From Anastatus disparis (taxonomy: Eukaryota > Arthropoda > Insecta > Hymenoptera > Eupelmidae), in assembly GCA_017163975.1 (NCBI GenBank), contig JAFFSR010000346.1, positions 62,001 to 126,000 on the forward strand: a DNA stretch of 64,000 nt, in the 5' to 3' direction. The notes beneath the pieces were generated by a model. It saw only the letters and a list, made by a program, of their open reading frames with translations. It made no database searches and was not told the origin of the DNA. Of this stretch, positions 1 to 11,775 are shown piece after piece (the first letter of the stretch is position 1; the number at the start of each line of letters is the position of its first letter). A program made the translations under genes and the position numbers.

Positions 1-396
1 TTAACATTGAAAGTTAGAAGCGTCTCTGTGGTTGCGTTTTTGCTAGTTGGGTTCAGGTACTTTTTGACGCTTGTGTTAACTGGGTTCATATACTCTTAGA
101 TATATTTTGTCGGTGAAATATGTATAGTCATTCTTTGTAAAATTTCTTACAATACAGATCGTTAAATGTATTGAGATAATTAAGAAAATTAATATTGTTA
201 TAATGATAAAATGATTAAATTTATAATTAATGTATATGGTTTGAAAGAAAGGCATATTATATTATAATTGTATTTAGGTATGCATTGTGTTTATTTAGAA
301 GTTTTGTTATTTCGAAGTTAAAACATTGGAATTGTATTTTTATGATTTTGTGTTTAATTCATGGGTGATTTTTTTGTAGTTCCTGATGAGGGTTTA
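1..396. other. AT-rich stretch without a recognised gene
   Basis: No coding signal is visible. Two related phrases near the start (around 35-60 and 75-95, both with a ...tgggttca... core) suggest a small degenerate tandem repeat. The rest is AT-rich spacer. Confidence 0.5.
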
Positions 397-900
397 TTAG
401 AAACCGAAACGTTGAGAAGTAATAATTGAAATAAAGTTGATGGTACAACCAGTAGTAAATTGATTTATTGTAAATATAATACAATTATTTTCAATCAGTA
501 AATCTTTCAACGTATTCAAATTATTTATTAATTTCTCTTTTATTAATATTGTTGATTCTTTTATATTTAAGCACATTATAAAAGTTTTTCTTCTTTCATA
601 ATTTATTATTTTAATCTTATTATCTTTTAAATCATTATTTATATAATTATTTTTGTATGTAAAATATTCATCTTGAATCTTATACAAAGATATCCTTTCA
701 TTCGTAATTAAATGTAGTATATTATCTTTTCTACTTTATATAGAATTTTTAGAATATATGATAGTATTAGATTTATTCAAGTATATATTTTCTTGTATTT
801 CGTCTTGATTTTCGACAGTTGTAATTTCCTCATTTGGTATTGTTTTAATTTTTTTTGGTCGACCACGTTTCTTTTTAATACGTGTGCGTTCCTCATTTAA
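397..900 (-). pseudogene. Fragment encoding an AT-hook-like motif, unknown protein
   Basis: Read on the minus strand from about 900 downward, the sequence encodes a basic segment containing KKRGRPKKIK, which matches the AT-hook core (RGRP flanked by lysines) used to bind the minor groove of AT-rich DNA. A stop follows around 735. A second open stretch of 96 codons (687-397), rich in Asn, Ile and Lys, comes after it, so the locus is broken or the two pieces are unrelated. No other domain is recognisable. It lies just outside the left end of the transposon at 1248 and could be part of an older element. The AT-hook is seen directly; that this was ever a functional gene is inference. Confidence 0.3.
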
Positions 901-1999
901 TTTTTGTATTTTTACTTAATTTGTTGGTATATTTGGCTGATTCCATTCAGATTCATGCAGGCCGTCACTGATAGAATTTTTTTTTTTCTTCTAAGAAATA
1001 AAAATACCTTCTATTATGTATATAAAGATAAAATTTACCTCGTAGAACACTCAAAAAAATTTTTTTTTTTACTACAGCAATTCTAGTGTTGGATGTAAAA
1101 ACGAAAATTTAAAAATTGAAAATGAACCTCTACTTTTAAATGACTATAGCTCCGTCAATTTTTAGGGCGTTCTTTTAACGAAAGTGTGCGGAATTTGGTC
1201 TAGTTTAAAATGCAATCTCGATTTTTGTAATACAATTTGATCTTACTGAGTTATTTACGAAAAACCGAAAAAAAGCGATTTTTTTCAAACACGATTTTCT
1301 CAAAAACTATATTTTTTTTTTTTTTTAATTTTTATATGATTTTATAAATAAAAAATACTAACTTTTAGGGTAGGTGAGAATATGCGATTTTGCCTTTTTT
1401 TTTTTTAACAGATTTTTAAACGTTTTTTTTATATTTTATATTAAAACATTGATACCATGGCGCATTATACTATTTTTCCAACTTTACGTATTCTTACAAC
1501 TATTTTTATGCTTTTATTTAGTAATATATCAAAAATATCAACAATAATCTTTAAAATAAACCCCGGATCGAATATTTTGATCAATTAGAACCAAAGTTAT
1601 GATGATTTAAAGTTTAAAAAAAAATGTTGAAACTTTAAATAAATATAATATTTACATTGAGGAAACGCAATTTTCGTTGAAGATTAAAATCTGAAGATAT
1701 AAATTTTTTAATTTAGAAAAAAAGTTATTTTGATGAAAGAATATATAACCATTTATCCTCTTTTTATGGTACATTATTATAATAAAAATTTTTTTTGTTG
1801 AAGAATATAATTTTTTTATCAGTTTGAATTTCGCGCCTAGAATTTGAATTTATTTTCTAGGGAGTTGACGCATGTCACTACTAGGTGGCGATGATTCTTT
1901 CTTTGCATTCTCATCAACGACTTGACGCGTTTAAAAATATAAGAAAAGGAAGATAAAAAATAAAGTTGTTTAAGAAAAATTATTTTTTTCGATCTGTTA

Positions 2000-4489
2000 T
2001 TGAACAGAATATCAATAATGGCATCACTGATTGTCAAAATGAAGTGCAAGGATTTAAAAGAAAGGCACAAAAAAGTTGTTTCTGATTGCTCCAAAAGTCC
2101 GCTTAGAGAATTAGGTGATCTAACGGAGTCTTTGAAGCGCTTGTATCCAAATACTTCTTTCTCTAGAGAAAATAAAGTATGCCCTTCGTGTTACAAAATA
2201 TTATTAGATGAAGTGAAAAATGCGCCTATTTCATCGACTTCAAGCAGTCAACAATCTTCGGAAGATTTTATTCATAGTGAGGCTGTGGTAGAACAGCTCA
2301 ACGAGACTTCAAGTAATTTGAAATTAAACATTTCATCAATTAAAATGCCTCAAAGTATCAATATCAAGATGCGAGAATCTTATGCTCTCCGAAAAAGAAA
2401 ACAAATAAACGATGCATTTGATTCACAAATAGCAAGTAAAATGATGAAAGTCTACGATATAACGGATTTGCCCGCATTGAATGAAAATAATGAATGTAAA
2501 ACAAATGATAATGGCTTGAGAATATTAAAATTGCATTAGATAATTGTTCAAATTTTCTTAAGGAAGTGCGATTGTTGAGTATTATACCAAGTGATATTTC
2601 CAAAGATTATTTATTATCAGTTTTACCAAATGTAACTATTTATATGATTGATCAAGCACGATCATTGGTAAATAACAAAAAAATTTACAAGCAGTCTGAG
2701 AACTATTGTGGCCATTCTTTGGATAGTGAAATTGTAATGAAAGTAAAGGATTATTATCTGAACGATGATTTTAATTGTTCTCGTCAAAGTGCGAATAAAA
2801 GCGACACAGTATCTATCAAAGAAAATGGTATAAAAACTAAAACAGTCAAACGCTCTCTTACGCGAAGTATAAAAGAAATATATGAGGATATCTCTACAAT
2901 TTTAAATCTTTTTATGATGTTTTTGAAAATTCATTTTACAGGTGTTACTGGGTTACCCAATGATGCACACTATTTTAACTAGGTTCATACCTCTTGTAAA
3001 ATCTGAAAACTCTATTTTTAATGTATCTAGTGAATGTGCCATCAACGGTATAGTAGATATTTCTATAAAACGTAAATTTTTATATGGATAAAATTTTGGA
3101 AATTTCATCCATGTAAAAATTTACGTTTTATGGAAATATCTACTATACCGTTGATGGTACATTCACTGAATACTGAAAAAATAGAGTTTCCAGATTGTAC
3201 AAAAGGTATGAACCTAGTTTAAATAGTGAGCATCATTGGGTAACCTAGTAATAGCTGTAAAATGATATATCACAGAAAGATTAAAAATTGTAGAGATATC
3301 CTCATATCAATTATTTAAAGACGAAAATCCTGAAATAAAAACAAAAATGGGTAAATCAACATTCTACGTTTTAAGACCGAAGTGGGTTATACCACATCCA
3401 CCCACCGATTCGTGTCTTTGCGTTTACTGCGAGAATCTTAAACTTATGATAGATGCTTTGAATAATTATAAAAAAGAGAATAAACAAGACACTGCAGATT
3501 TGGAATTGAAAATATGTTCTTCACTTTTTTGTTCAAAAGATGATATGAAATGTGTACTAAGAGAATGTAAAGAATGTCCGATTGGAGATTCTATTGATTC
3601 ACAAGTAATTTCTTTGACAGAAGAAGATTTATATTAAGAAATAATTTATGGTGTTTGGGAAAAATCAAATTTACTGAATAAAACTAGCACAATTGAAAAT
3701 TTCTTAATAGAGTTAAGAGAGCGCGCTCTCATTGTAAGAGCTCATAAATTGGTCAAAGAAATTCAACGTATAGCAATTAAAGAGGTTAAACTTTTAGCGA
3801 ACAATAATGACTTCCAATTAGTTATTCATGTCAATTTTGCAGGAAATTGGACAGTTCTGCTTTAAAATGAAATTCAAAGCTATCATTGGAATAAAAACCA
3901 AATATCAATATTTACGTCGGTATGCTATTTTGGAAATGATACAACAGTCAGTTATGTCACCGTCTGTAACGATATTAAACATGATTCGTCTCATGTCCTA
4001 ATGGCTATAAATTTAATTATCGATAACTCAAAACAAAAACATATTGCGCAAGATCTTGATGAAATCATAACCATTTCCGATGGAGCTGCCAGTCATTTTA
4101 AAAATAGATATCAATTCTATGAGCTTCAAAACTCAAAAGTAAACAGAAAATGGCTTTCTTCTGCAACAGGTCATGGTAAAGGCGCTTGTGACGGTATTGG
4201 TGGTTTAGTTAAACATCATGCTACCACGCATAATCTGTCCAAGAAGAGTGCAGATTTTATTAGAAACGCTGAAAATTTCGCCACTCACGTATCAAAATAT
4301 ACTCCGTCGATTAACATTCTTGTTATCCGCAAGGATGAGTTAGAAGTTTTTCGACTGACAATAAAAATGGAATGGTTAGGAAATGCAAAAGAAATTAAAG
4401 GTATTCAAAAGATTCACTGTTGGAAAAGTGAACGAAACCAAATCTACACTGCCAAAACTTCGAGACATGAGTGGCAAGAAGTAAATTGA
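2000..4489 (+). pseudogene. Decayed transposase-like gene (GHGKGxxDGxGG family)
   Basis: Four collinear plus-strand pieces (2000-2539, 2566-2982, 3347-3637, 4001-4489) form one former protein. The N-terminal part has a CxxC (CPSC) pair. The third piece contains LRPKWV followed by the Cys-rich CLCVYCENLKLM. The fourth contains SDGAASHFKNR and then ATGHGKGACDGIGG followed by VKHHATT. That order of motifs is typical of a large unnamed insect and cnidarian transposase-like family; I recognise the family pattern but cannot name its superfamily. Damage: a frameshift between 2520 and 2566, an inserted foldback at 2884-3303, and two in-frame stops (3635 and about 3863). It lies inside long inverted repeats, which fits a transposase. 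Not functional as it stands. Confidence 0.7.
2884..3303. mobile_element. 420 bp foldback MITE with ATAT target duplication, inside the transposase
   Basis: The element is almost one perfect hairpin. It begins GAGGATATCTCTAC and ends with the reverse complement, and long inner blocks also pair, for example TTACGTTTTAT near the centre. It is flanked by ATAT at 2880-2883 and 3304-3307. Removing it and one ATAT rejoins the host transposase frame exactly between its second and third pieces. It has no coding capacity, so it was moved in trans. Confidence 0.85.
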
Positions 4490-4624
4490 AAGGTTTTATT
4501 TAAATTCGGATTTTTTTATTCACATTAGTTCTCAATTCATTAGTGTTCTTTCTTAATTGTATCGCATATTGTTTGTTCATTGAAAATGACCAAATAATAT
4601 ATTTTATTATTTAAAAAACTCACC

Positions 4625-4682
4625 TTTTCAAAATTCAAAATTCAAAATTCAAATTCAAAATTTAAAATTCAAAATTCAAAGT
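4625..4682. repeat. Simple repeat of ATTCAAAATT units
   Basis: About six consecutive degenerate copies of ATTCAAAATT lie immediately inside the right inverted repeat of the transposon. Confidence 0.7.
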
Positions 4683-5089
4683 AAATATATTTATTTAAAG
4701 TTTCAGCATTTTTTTTTAAACTTTAAATCGTCATAACTTTGGTTCTAATCGATCAAAATATTCGATCCGGGGTTTATTTTAAAGATTATTGTTGATATTT
4801 TTGATATATTAATAAATAAAAGCATGAAAATAGTTGTAAGAATACGTAAAGTTGGAAAAGTAGTACAATGTGCCATGGTATCAATGTTTTAAAATCGAAA
4901 ATATAAAAAAAAACGTTTAAAAATCTGTTAAAAAAAAATAAGGCAAAATCGCATATTCTCACCTACCCTAAAATTTAGTATTTTTTATGTTTAAAATCAT
5001 ATAAAAATTTCAAAAAAAAAAAAATATAGTTTTTGAGAAAATCGTGTTTGAAAAAAATCGCTTTTTTCGGTTTTTCGTAAATAACTCTC

Positions 5090-5550
5090 TAGGCGAGTGT
5101 CACACCTCCGGATCACGGATTTTGCTCAAACTCCGGGATAAGTTTTCAGATGATAAAATATGGAAAAAGCTAAAGTTATAGTCATAAATACTCAATATTT
5201 CCCTAGTTTCAGGCAATTAAAGAAAATCACTAAAAAAGTTACTAGATTTTTAAACGCATATAGTTTTTTAGCGTCGATAGCTACAAGCTTGAAACTTTTT
5301 TTGAATCAAAGCTGAGCTCAAATCCTTTCGAAATAGTAGTTACAGCATACCAAAATATTATTTTTTTCTAAAGTTAGAGCGTAATAAGGATTGGACCTAA
5401 TTTCAGCTTTTATTATTAATTAATGTTTTTAAAAGAAAAATCAGGTCCAATATTCATCACGCTCCAACTTTGGGAAAAAATAATATTTTCACATGCTATA
5501 ACTACTAATTCGAAAGGATTTGAGCTCAGCTTTAATTTAAAAAAATAATT
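5090..5550. mobile_element. Truncated copy of the 666 bp TTA-type foldback family
   Basis: This matches the full copy at 62903-63568: a degenerate end (ggcgagtgtcacacctccggatcac), then TCAATATTTCCCTAGTTTCAGG, the TCACTAAAAAAGTTACTAGA block, and the central GAGCTCAAATCCTTTCGAAA palindrome in both orientations. The right arm is lost at about 5550, where another foldback begins. It replaces the outer end of the transposon to its left. Confidence 0.7.
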
Positions 5551-6662
5551 TAACAATAATTATTGCAAAAAAAAATTTTTTTATTATATTTTTTTAAATA
5601 TTCATTTTAGCAAACAGCTTCATAAATAAAGTTTGTTCGTCGTGAAAAAATAAACAATATTTCATTCTAGTGTTTTCATGATAAAATCAATATTAAGCCT
5701 ATTAATTTTGAAAACAAATTGGAAAACATTTTTGGTTTGGAATTTCAACGTAAATTTGCTTTGTCATGAAAAATTCATTGTATCTCCGTTAATTACGGAC
5801 CAATTTCGACGTTTTTCTCTTCAAATCGGGGTAGCGCGTGAAAATAATAACAACTGTTGTATTGATTTTCTTAACAATTCTAATTAAACAATTGTTATTG
5901 CAAAAAAAAAATTTATATGGTTAAAAACGATCAAGTCAATATTTTTAATATTTTTCACTTAACAGGCTAAATATTGATTTTATGATAAAAACAATAGAAT
6001 AAAAAATTGTTGAATTGTTAAAAGAAACAAACTTTTCTTACAAAAAACTTTCTTTTTGCTAAAATTAAAAATCGTTAAAATATGTAAAACAGTATATTAT
6101 TCACCTAAGGAGTAAAAACGAAAAATTTCTTAAATCGTATGTAATTTGTGACAAATATACGATTTAAGGCATTTTTTATTTACTCCCGTGGTCAATATAC
6201 GATTTTTTTACACGAGACGCGAAAAATGAGTGCTTTCATTTCTGCCGTCAGGGAGAGAATTACCCACTTTTCACGTAGAGTGTAAAAAAAATAATTTTTT
6301 TTTGCAATAACAATTGTTTAATTTAAATTGTTAAGAAAACCAATAAAATAGTTGTTATTTTTTTATGCGCTACCCCGATAAAAAAAATGTTGAAATTGGT
6401 CCGAAATTAACGGAGATACAATGAATTTTTCATGACAAAGTAAATTTACGTTGAAATCTCAAACCAAAAATGTATTCTAATTTGTTTTCAAAATTAGCAT
6501 GCTTAGTATTGATTTTATCATGAAAACACTAGAATGAAATATTGTTTATTTTTTTACGACGAACAAACTTTATTCTTGAAGCTGCTTGCTAAAATGAATA
6601 TTTAAAAAAATATGTTAAAAAAATTTTTTTGCAATAATTATTGTTAAATGATTAATTTTTTT
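5550..6662. repeat. Long inverted repeat (foldback), arms about 370 bp
   Basis: The left arm 5550-5920 and right arm 6290-6662 are inverted copies. TTAACAATAATTATTGC begins one and its reverse complement closes the other, and both share the TATCTCCGTTAATTACGGACC-like block. The spacer (5920-6290) is AT-rich and contains a short hairpin (ATCGTAT / ATACGAT, 6137-6165) and a small TCTGCCGTC motif. A partial third copy of the arm follows at 6660-6775. The apparent ORFs here are by-products of the repeat. Confidence 0.7.
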
Positions 6663-6830
6663 AAAACAAATACAACAGTTGTTATTATTTTCACGTGCTT
6701 TCCCGATTTAAAAAAAACGTCGAAATTGGTCCGTTATTAACGGAAATACAACAAATTTTTAATCGTAACATGAATTATAACTCGCCAGATCAATTTTCTT
6801 ACAAGGCAGAAAAAATTACTCTGTTTAACT

Positions 6831-6907
6831 CTGCCGTCCAAAGTAAGAAAACCTTAACTCCAATGGGATTCCAATGTAGTTAACCACTTTTATACTTTGG
6901 ACGGCAG
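6831..6907. repeat. Small hairpin with 15 bp perfect arms
   Basis: CTGCCGTCCAAAGTA at 6831-6845 is the exact reverse complement of 6893-6907, enclosing a 47 bp loop. It is a mini-foldback or terminator-like hairpin; its origin is unknown. Confidence 0.6.
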
Positions 6908-7622
6908 AACTAGTAGCAATCTTGATTACTTTAATATTAATTTTCAACATTGCAAAATGTTTATGTCATCTCTGATATAATGGAATCATAAACTTCAAGT
7001 ATTATACTAGCTGTGATAAAAATTTCAGTCCTTAATCTTTATAAATAAACAATTGGCGAATTTGAAAAAAAAAATTATCACGGCTTCTAATTGAGCTAGA
7101 GCATTTTTTTCTTTTTAAATTTGCGTAAAATTACCAGTAATAAGAATATCAAATCCCTATATTGATATTTTTATTAGTTGCAAAATATTAAAAAAACCAT
7201 TAAGAAAAAAATTTACTTTTTTTTTGCCATATTTAGGTTGAAAATAATAAAATGGACACGATTTCACATCAAATTCGTAAAATCTACGTTGATATCTGAA
7301 TAGTATATGATTATCATAAAGTCTTTACCATGACATTTTTGGGTGAATTTTAAACGTACATTTGACCTCTTTTTAATAAACCAATAGAATATCTCATAAA
7401 ATAATTAATATTTTTTGATGAAATTTTTAAATTGAATAATAATATAGTAATTCATTTAATTAAATATAGTAACAAATAGAGAGATATTTTTTTTTGTTTA
7501 AATTTCCCGGTACCACGAGGAGAGCGACGATACTAGCAGAAGTGCGTGGCAGCTATTACTTACATATTCGTAGACCGTGTGTGTGAGCGCCCGTACAGCT
7601 AACGTAGACCATAAGAGAGAGC
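6908..7622. other. AT-rich spacer, no gene seen
   Basis: 6908-7500 is AT-rich with no ORF or repeat boundary that I can define. 7503-7622 is distinctly more GC-rich and forms the left flank of the LTR retrotransposon. It may be an older repeat. Confidence 0.5.
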
Positions 7623-7627
7623 ACAGC

Positions 7628-8328
7628 TGTGGGGACCACGTACGTTGTATAAGCGCGTATTGCGCAAGCGTGAAGTGACTGGCTTGCTGGCATAGAGAAG
7701 AAGCTCAGCCATCTTAGTCAGTCGCGCTCGAACTTGTAACTTGTAAAGTTCAGCGCGTGGGCCGGTGGTTGCTGGCGAATAAAGATCTTTTACGATATTA
7801 AGAGGAGGCCGTATAGTTCTGTCCTTGTCTAATCTAAATTTTCGTTATTATGGCTAAATTAAATATTTTTATACAAAAGTAAAGGCAGAGCCCAATAGAT
7901 TTAAGGATGAGCAGACGATTCTATTCTATGAAAAAATATAAAATTTTCATTAGTTTTCGAGTGAAGTCTGAAACGGAAAAAGGGTTAAATTTGATTGAAG
8001 TGTTCAACTCTTTTTCCGTTTCAGACTTCACTCGAAAACTAATGAAAATTTTATATTTTTTAATAGAATAGAATCGTCTATTCATCCTTAAATCTATTGG
8101 GCTCTGCCCTTACTTTTGTATAAAAATATTTAGTTTACTAATTATAAGGAAAATTAAGATTAGACAAGGACAGAACTATACGGCCGCCTCTTAACAGATT
8201 TTCTTTTGTTTAGGCTTCCTATCCATCCTCTTATTTAACTACACGCAATTCCAGGGTATATGGGGCCTAGATAACCTTCTGATCTCCACTGATTATCTCA
8301 CTTACCGATTATTCATCTGTTTCCCCAT
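7628..8328 (+). repeat. 5' LTR, enlarged by a MITE
   Basis: It starts TGTGGGGACCACG and ends TCCCCAT, as does the 3' LTR. Without the 389 bp MITE and one TTAA it is about 308 bp against 311 for the 3' copy; the visible differences are a poly-T length change and a few substitutions. AATAAA lies at about 7779 and is a plausible polyadenylation signal. The high identity of the two LTRs indicates a fairly young insertion. Confidence 0.9.
7802..8190. mobile_element. 389 bp TTAA-flanked foldback MITE (family 1) in the 5' LTR
   Basis: It begins GAGGAGGCCGTATAGTTCTG and ends with the near-exact reverse complement. The whole element is a hairpin with a short loop near 7985-8000. TTAA lies at 7798-7801 and 8191-8194, and the empty site (gatattaacagat) is visible in the 3' LTR. 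TTAA target duplication fits piggyBac or Kolobok-type transposition. Confidence 0.92.
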
Positions 8329-8330
8329 AT

Positions 8331-8346
8331 TGGTGACTTCGTCGCA
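8331..8346 (+). promoter_or_regulatory. Primer-binding site candidate
   Basis: TGGTGACTTCGTCGCA begins two bases after the 5' LTR. A PBS complementary to a tRNA 3' end starts with TGG (the CCA tail), so position and start fit. I did not identify the tRNA. Confidence 0.65.
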
Positions 8347-8815
8347 GAGGTTAGGGAAGCTGCCTAAAAGAACATCTTTATTCATCAAGGTTAATCGTCG
8401 TCATCGCTGCATCATCGAGCCCAGCGTTTCGCCTGCATTCTGCTGCTCAGATTTGCGGCAAGGTCATCGCCTACGTGGTCGTCATTGCTGATTTTTATTA
8501 AAAGGTATTTATAGAGCATTGGCTCGTAAAATTCGCTCCTCGCGTAAAATGGCATCTACAAGAGTTGCCGAAGATGAAAAATTAGCGTGAGCGTTGAAAA
8601 GCAGACGGCATTACGTATAAAAATTCAAGCAAAAAGTTAAGCATAAATTCAAGCAAAAAATTCAAGAAAAACGTGGTTTGGCAGCCATATTGGCGTCACG
8701 CCAGCTAACGTAAATCAGCAGTGCAGAACGGCTTTTCGGCCGCCATTTTAAAAAATTTTAAGAAACGCGTCGGTTATGTTAAATATTTTTAAAATTTTTA
8801 AAATTTAACACTTAA

Positions 8816-9196
8816 GAAGGGGCCGAACTATCTGTCTTTGTCTAATAGCGTTTTTCATCATTTATGTAAACACTATCCGGTATAACAAGAAAAAAATAGC
8901 AGCCCCCGCTAGATATTAGTATAATTAGTAAATTTTGTAATAACAACCAAATTTTTTACCGCATAGTTTTTGACTAATTAGAGACCTACTAGCAATCTAG
9001 AATATAACCCATCTTTTTTTCGTAGGTCTCTAATTATTCAAAAACTACGCAGTGAAAAAATTTGGTTGTTATGACAAAATTTACTTACTATACTAATATC
9101 TAGCGGGGGCTGCTATTTTTTTCTTGTTATACTGAATAGTGTTTACATAAATGATGAAAAACGCTATTAGACAAAGACAGATAGTTCGGCCCCTTC
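8816..9196. mobile_element. 381 bp TTAA-flanked foldback MITE (family 1) in the retrotransposon leader
   Basis: The ends are GAAGGGGCCGAACTATCTGT and its reverse complement, with TTAA at 8812-8815 and 9197-9200. The internal GTCTTTGTCTAATAGCG block is shared with other family 1 copies. Almost all of it pairs with itself. It has no coding capacity. Confidence 0.92.
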
Positions 9197-9200
9197 TTAA

Positions 9201-10429
9201 CCGTCACTTAAACTTTAAATTAAAATAACCTTGCTCGTCTTAAAAATTTTTTTTTAACATAAAGTGATTTGTCCTCATCGTAAAATAAAAAAGCAAAATT
9301 AAACAATCTTATGCGAAACGATCGCAACGCATTTCTAACATTTTTAACTATCGGTTGGAGCAAATTGTGTTAGTTCTAAGTGCGTTTTTTCCGGCTCTCT
9401 GATTTCCCTTATTTTTCGTATAAAGGTATTCTTTTTCAAGTTAGAAATTTTCTAAAGTTATTTTTTATGGAAAAGTGAATGTGCTAAAATAATAGTGAAT
9501 TTGAAAATTTTGTATTTAAATTTTTTAACAGTGAAATTTAACGTAAATATTTTTTCTCGTTCCTTGATCTATTCGATAATTTGAAAATTTAAAGTATATT
9601 TAAAGTTTTGAGTTTTTCATTATAATGTGTCTCCGAGCGCCGAGCGGTAGCACCGTGGAATTTCTCTATTTATTTAATTTGGTCAATGTTTTCTTTTCTA
9701 AGGTTAAGTCTCATGTTTTAGAGACGAGAATTTTCACGCGCGCCCCGGTCGGGGCCTGAGGTTTCTTTTTTTAATTTGATACATGTGCAGAGAAATCAGA
9801 GAGCAGCGCTAACAGTAAAGACTGAGACCAAATGTTAAATTTTGCATTTTGCTGTGTCGCGTTATTTATATTCACGTTTTAGTGAATTTTTAATCTTGTG
9901 AACAGTTTTGTTTTAAAAAAGTCTTGTAGTTTCGTCTTTTATGTTGGTGTAAAGCGTGCGCCCGGACGACCCATTTCGCTTTACCTTAGCTCAGGAGTGA
10001 GGTTAGGTTGCGATTAAAATTTAGATAGCGTCTTAGTGTTTATGTTAACATTTCGTGTTTCGCTAAAAGAAGCCTACGGATCTCCGGATCATACCTCCCT
10101 TTGAAACATTCGATCCGCGTAACTGGACGTGGCGTTCAGGCTGTTAAGGGATCGCCAGTTCGGTGTAGACCGTACGCTGCCGCATGGACATTTAGAGTGC
10201 TATCTCTGTAGTCTGTGCGAGTCGCAACTGGTGATTTTTTGGCTGCAGGCTGAGCGTTCACCACAGTATTTTAAAGTTGATTTTTTAGTGTTCGTGTAAC
10301 TTTCGTCCCTTGCGCGGGCCCGATTGAGTAAAACCGTTGATCCGGTGATCCGTCCTTCCTGTGTGTGAGTGCGTGTGCAGGAGTGTGGGTACCGCACGCA
10401 GGTGTGTTTTAAGCGCATAACATCTTATA
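9201..10429 (+). other. Retrotransposon leader / 5' untranslated region
   Basis: No ORF of note. Base composition changes from AT-rich (9201-9650) to more GC-rich (9700-10429) as gag is approached, and TATAA-type sequence is absent. Together with 8347-8811 it forms a leader of about 1.7 kb once the MITE is discounted, unusually long for this class. Confidence 0.6.
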
Positions 10430-11773
10430 ATGCCAAGAGTAGAGCATTCGCCCCCTAAAACTAGAAATCAAACACCCAGTAAAATGGCTTCTCCGGGCAA
10501 TACCGATCAGTTAGAAGATGTTGAAGAAATTCAAGAAGATGTAGGTATTAGTGAGGAGACTACAGATAGCTTAGGGCCTAAAACCGCTACAAAACAACCT
10601 GCTAAAACATCTAAAAAACCCACAGCGGCTACGCGTATAACATCAGTAGAAGAAAAACTAGCCATGATGACAAACACCCCGGAGAAACTAACACAGCTTG
10701 CAGCAACCAATTTAAATAGTCCTAATATGAGCTACAACGACACAAATAAAGAGAGCGCTGTTCGTACTGCTCAAACAACAACCGCTATTGTCTCAGACGA
10801 CGCAAGTGCGCATACAGGTGCGTCTAACACCTTTAACGTTTCTGCGCTTATGCATGAACCACCATCGAATACGAGTGCTGGTCTAACGTCCTCTTCTGCG
10901 ACCTCTGCCCAACAGCAAGGTCCAATAGCAAATTTTGGATAAAAGTTGGAATTAGGACCAACTGCAGAAATTAAATTTCAGTCTCTATGGAGAGATGACA
11001 TCGACACTTGGTTTTCCTTGCTGGAAGGTCAGATGTCACGCAGAAATATAATAAATGATGAGGATAAGTTCTGGAACCTCGTACAGAACATCGGTAAAGA
11101 GGAGGTCCAGAAATTTAGACATACCATCAAACAGGATGCACCAGACTCAAAGTACAATAGTTTGCAAGAAGCGTTATTAAAGGTTTACTCACAAACATCC
11201 GCAGAGAAACTCAACAAATTGTTCACTGACCAAAGGATGGGTCCAGAAGGTCCTATGGATTTTTACCACAGACTTACCGATTTGGCAGGTAGTTATGTAC
11301 CGAAATCAACCATTATGAAGATCTGGAAGGAAAGACTCCCTCATCAGATAATATTATTCCTTGGATCCAATGTCGAACTTCTCAATGAGCAAATGCTGCT
11401 CAGTCAAGCTCAGAAAGCCTGGAAATTGACACGTAATAAGGACAATTTTGTTGAAGTTGCGTCGGTAGAACACACTCAAAAGATAGACGTCATGTCTGAG
11501 ATGCAAGCACGAGTAGAAGCTCTCTAAAAGGACACATTTCAGCGTTATCAGAGAGACAGTAATTTTGATTATAACAAAAAAAAATTTTCTAATATGAAGA
11601 GAAATAACTCTCTTAATAAAACAAGCGAGTCTGACACTAATTTTAAAGAAGGTAACATATGCTGGTATCATAAGCGTTTTGGTAAAAACGCATTTAAATG
11701 TATAGAAAGTTGTAAATATTTTAAAGATTTTAAACCCGTTCAGAAAAAGAAAAAGAGTCAGGGAAACAAATAG
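10430..11773 (+). pseudogene. gag: gag, mag-type, with two in-frame stops
   Basis: One reading frame runs from ATG 10430 to the stop at 11771-11773, broken only by TAA at 10940 and TAA at 11525. The N-terminal third is Ser/Thr/Pro/Gln-rich and low in complexity. The middle is a capsid-like helical region containing DDIDTWFSLLEGQ, LFTDQRMGPEGPMDFYHRL and WKERLPHQI, the usual capsid signatures of arthropod Ty3/mag elements. The C-terminus has CWYHKRFGKNAFKCIESC, the Cys-His motif found in this lineage in place of a standard CCHC knuckle, followed by a basic tail. Gag packages the element RNA. Protease follows in a different frame after a few bases, implying frameshifting in the ancestor. Confidence 0.82.
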
Positions 11774-11775
11774 AC

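Larger units (their letters stand above)
1248..5087 (+). mobile_element. DNA transposon with about 400 bp terminal inverted repeats, decayed
   Basis: The arms 1248-1650 and 4682-5087 are imperfect inverted copies. Phrases such as gcgatttttttcaaacacg on the left recur in reverse complement on the right, as does the block around the GATCGAATATTTTGATC-like core. Between them lies a broken transposase gene in the plus orientation. The right end is cut by another repeat starting at about 5090, so the true termini are not both present; the left terminus may extend beyond 1248. A foldback element (2884-3303) sits inside the gene. The superfamily is not assigned. Confidence 0.75.

Noticed and set aside
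5678..5887. 69-codon ORF
   Set aside because: Falls entirely in one arm of an inverted repeat; the other arm carries no equivalent conserved frame.
11354..11671. 105-codon minus-strand ORF
   Set aside because: Lies antisense to gag, which has recognisable family motifs on the plus strand.
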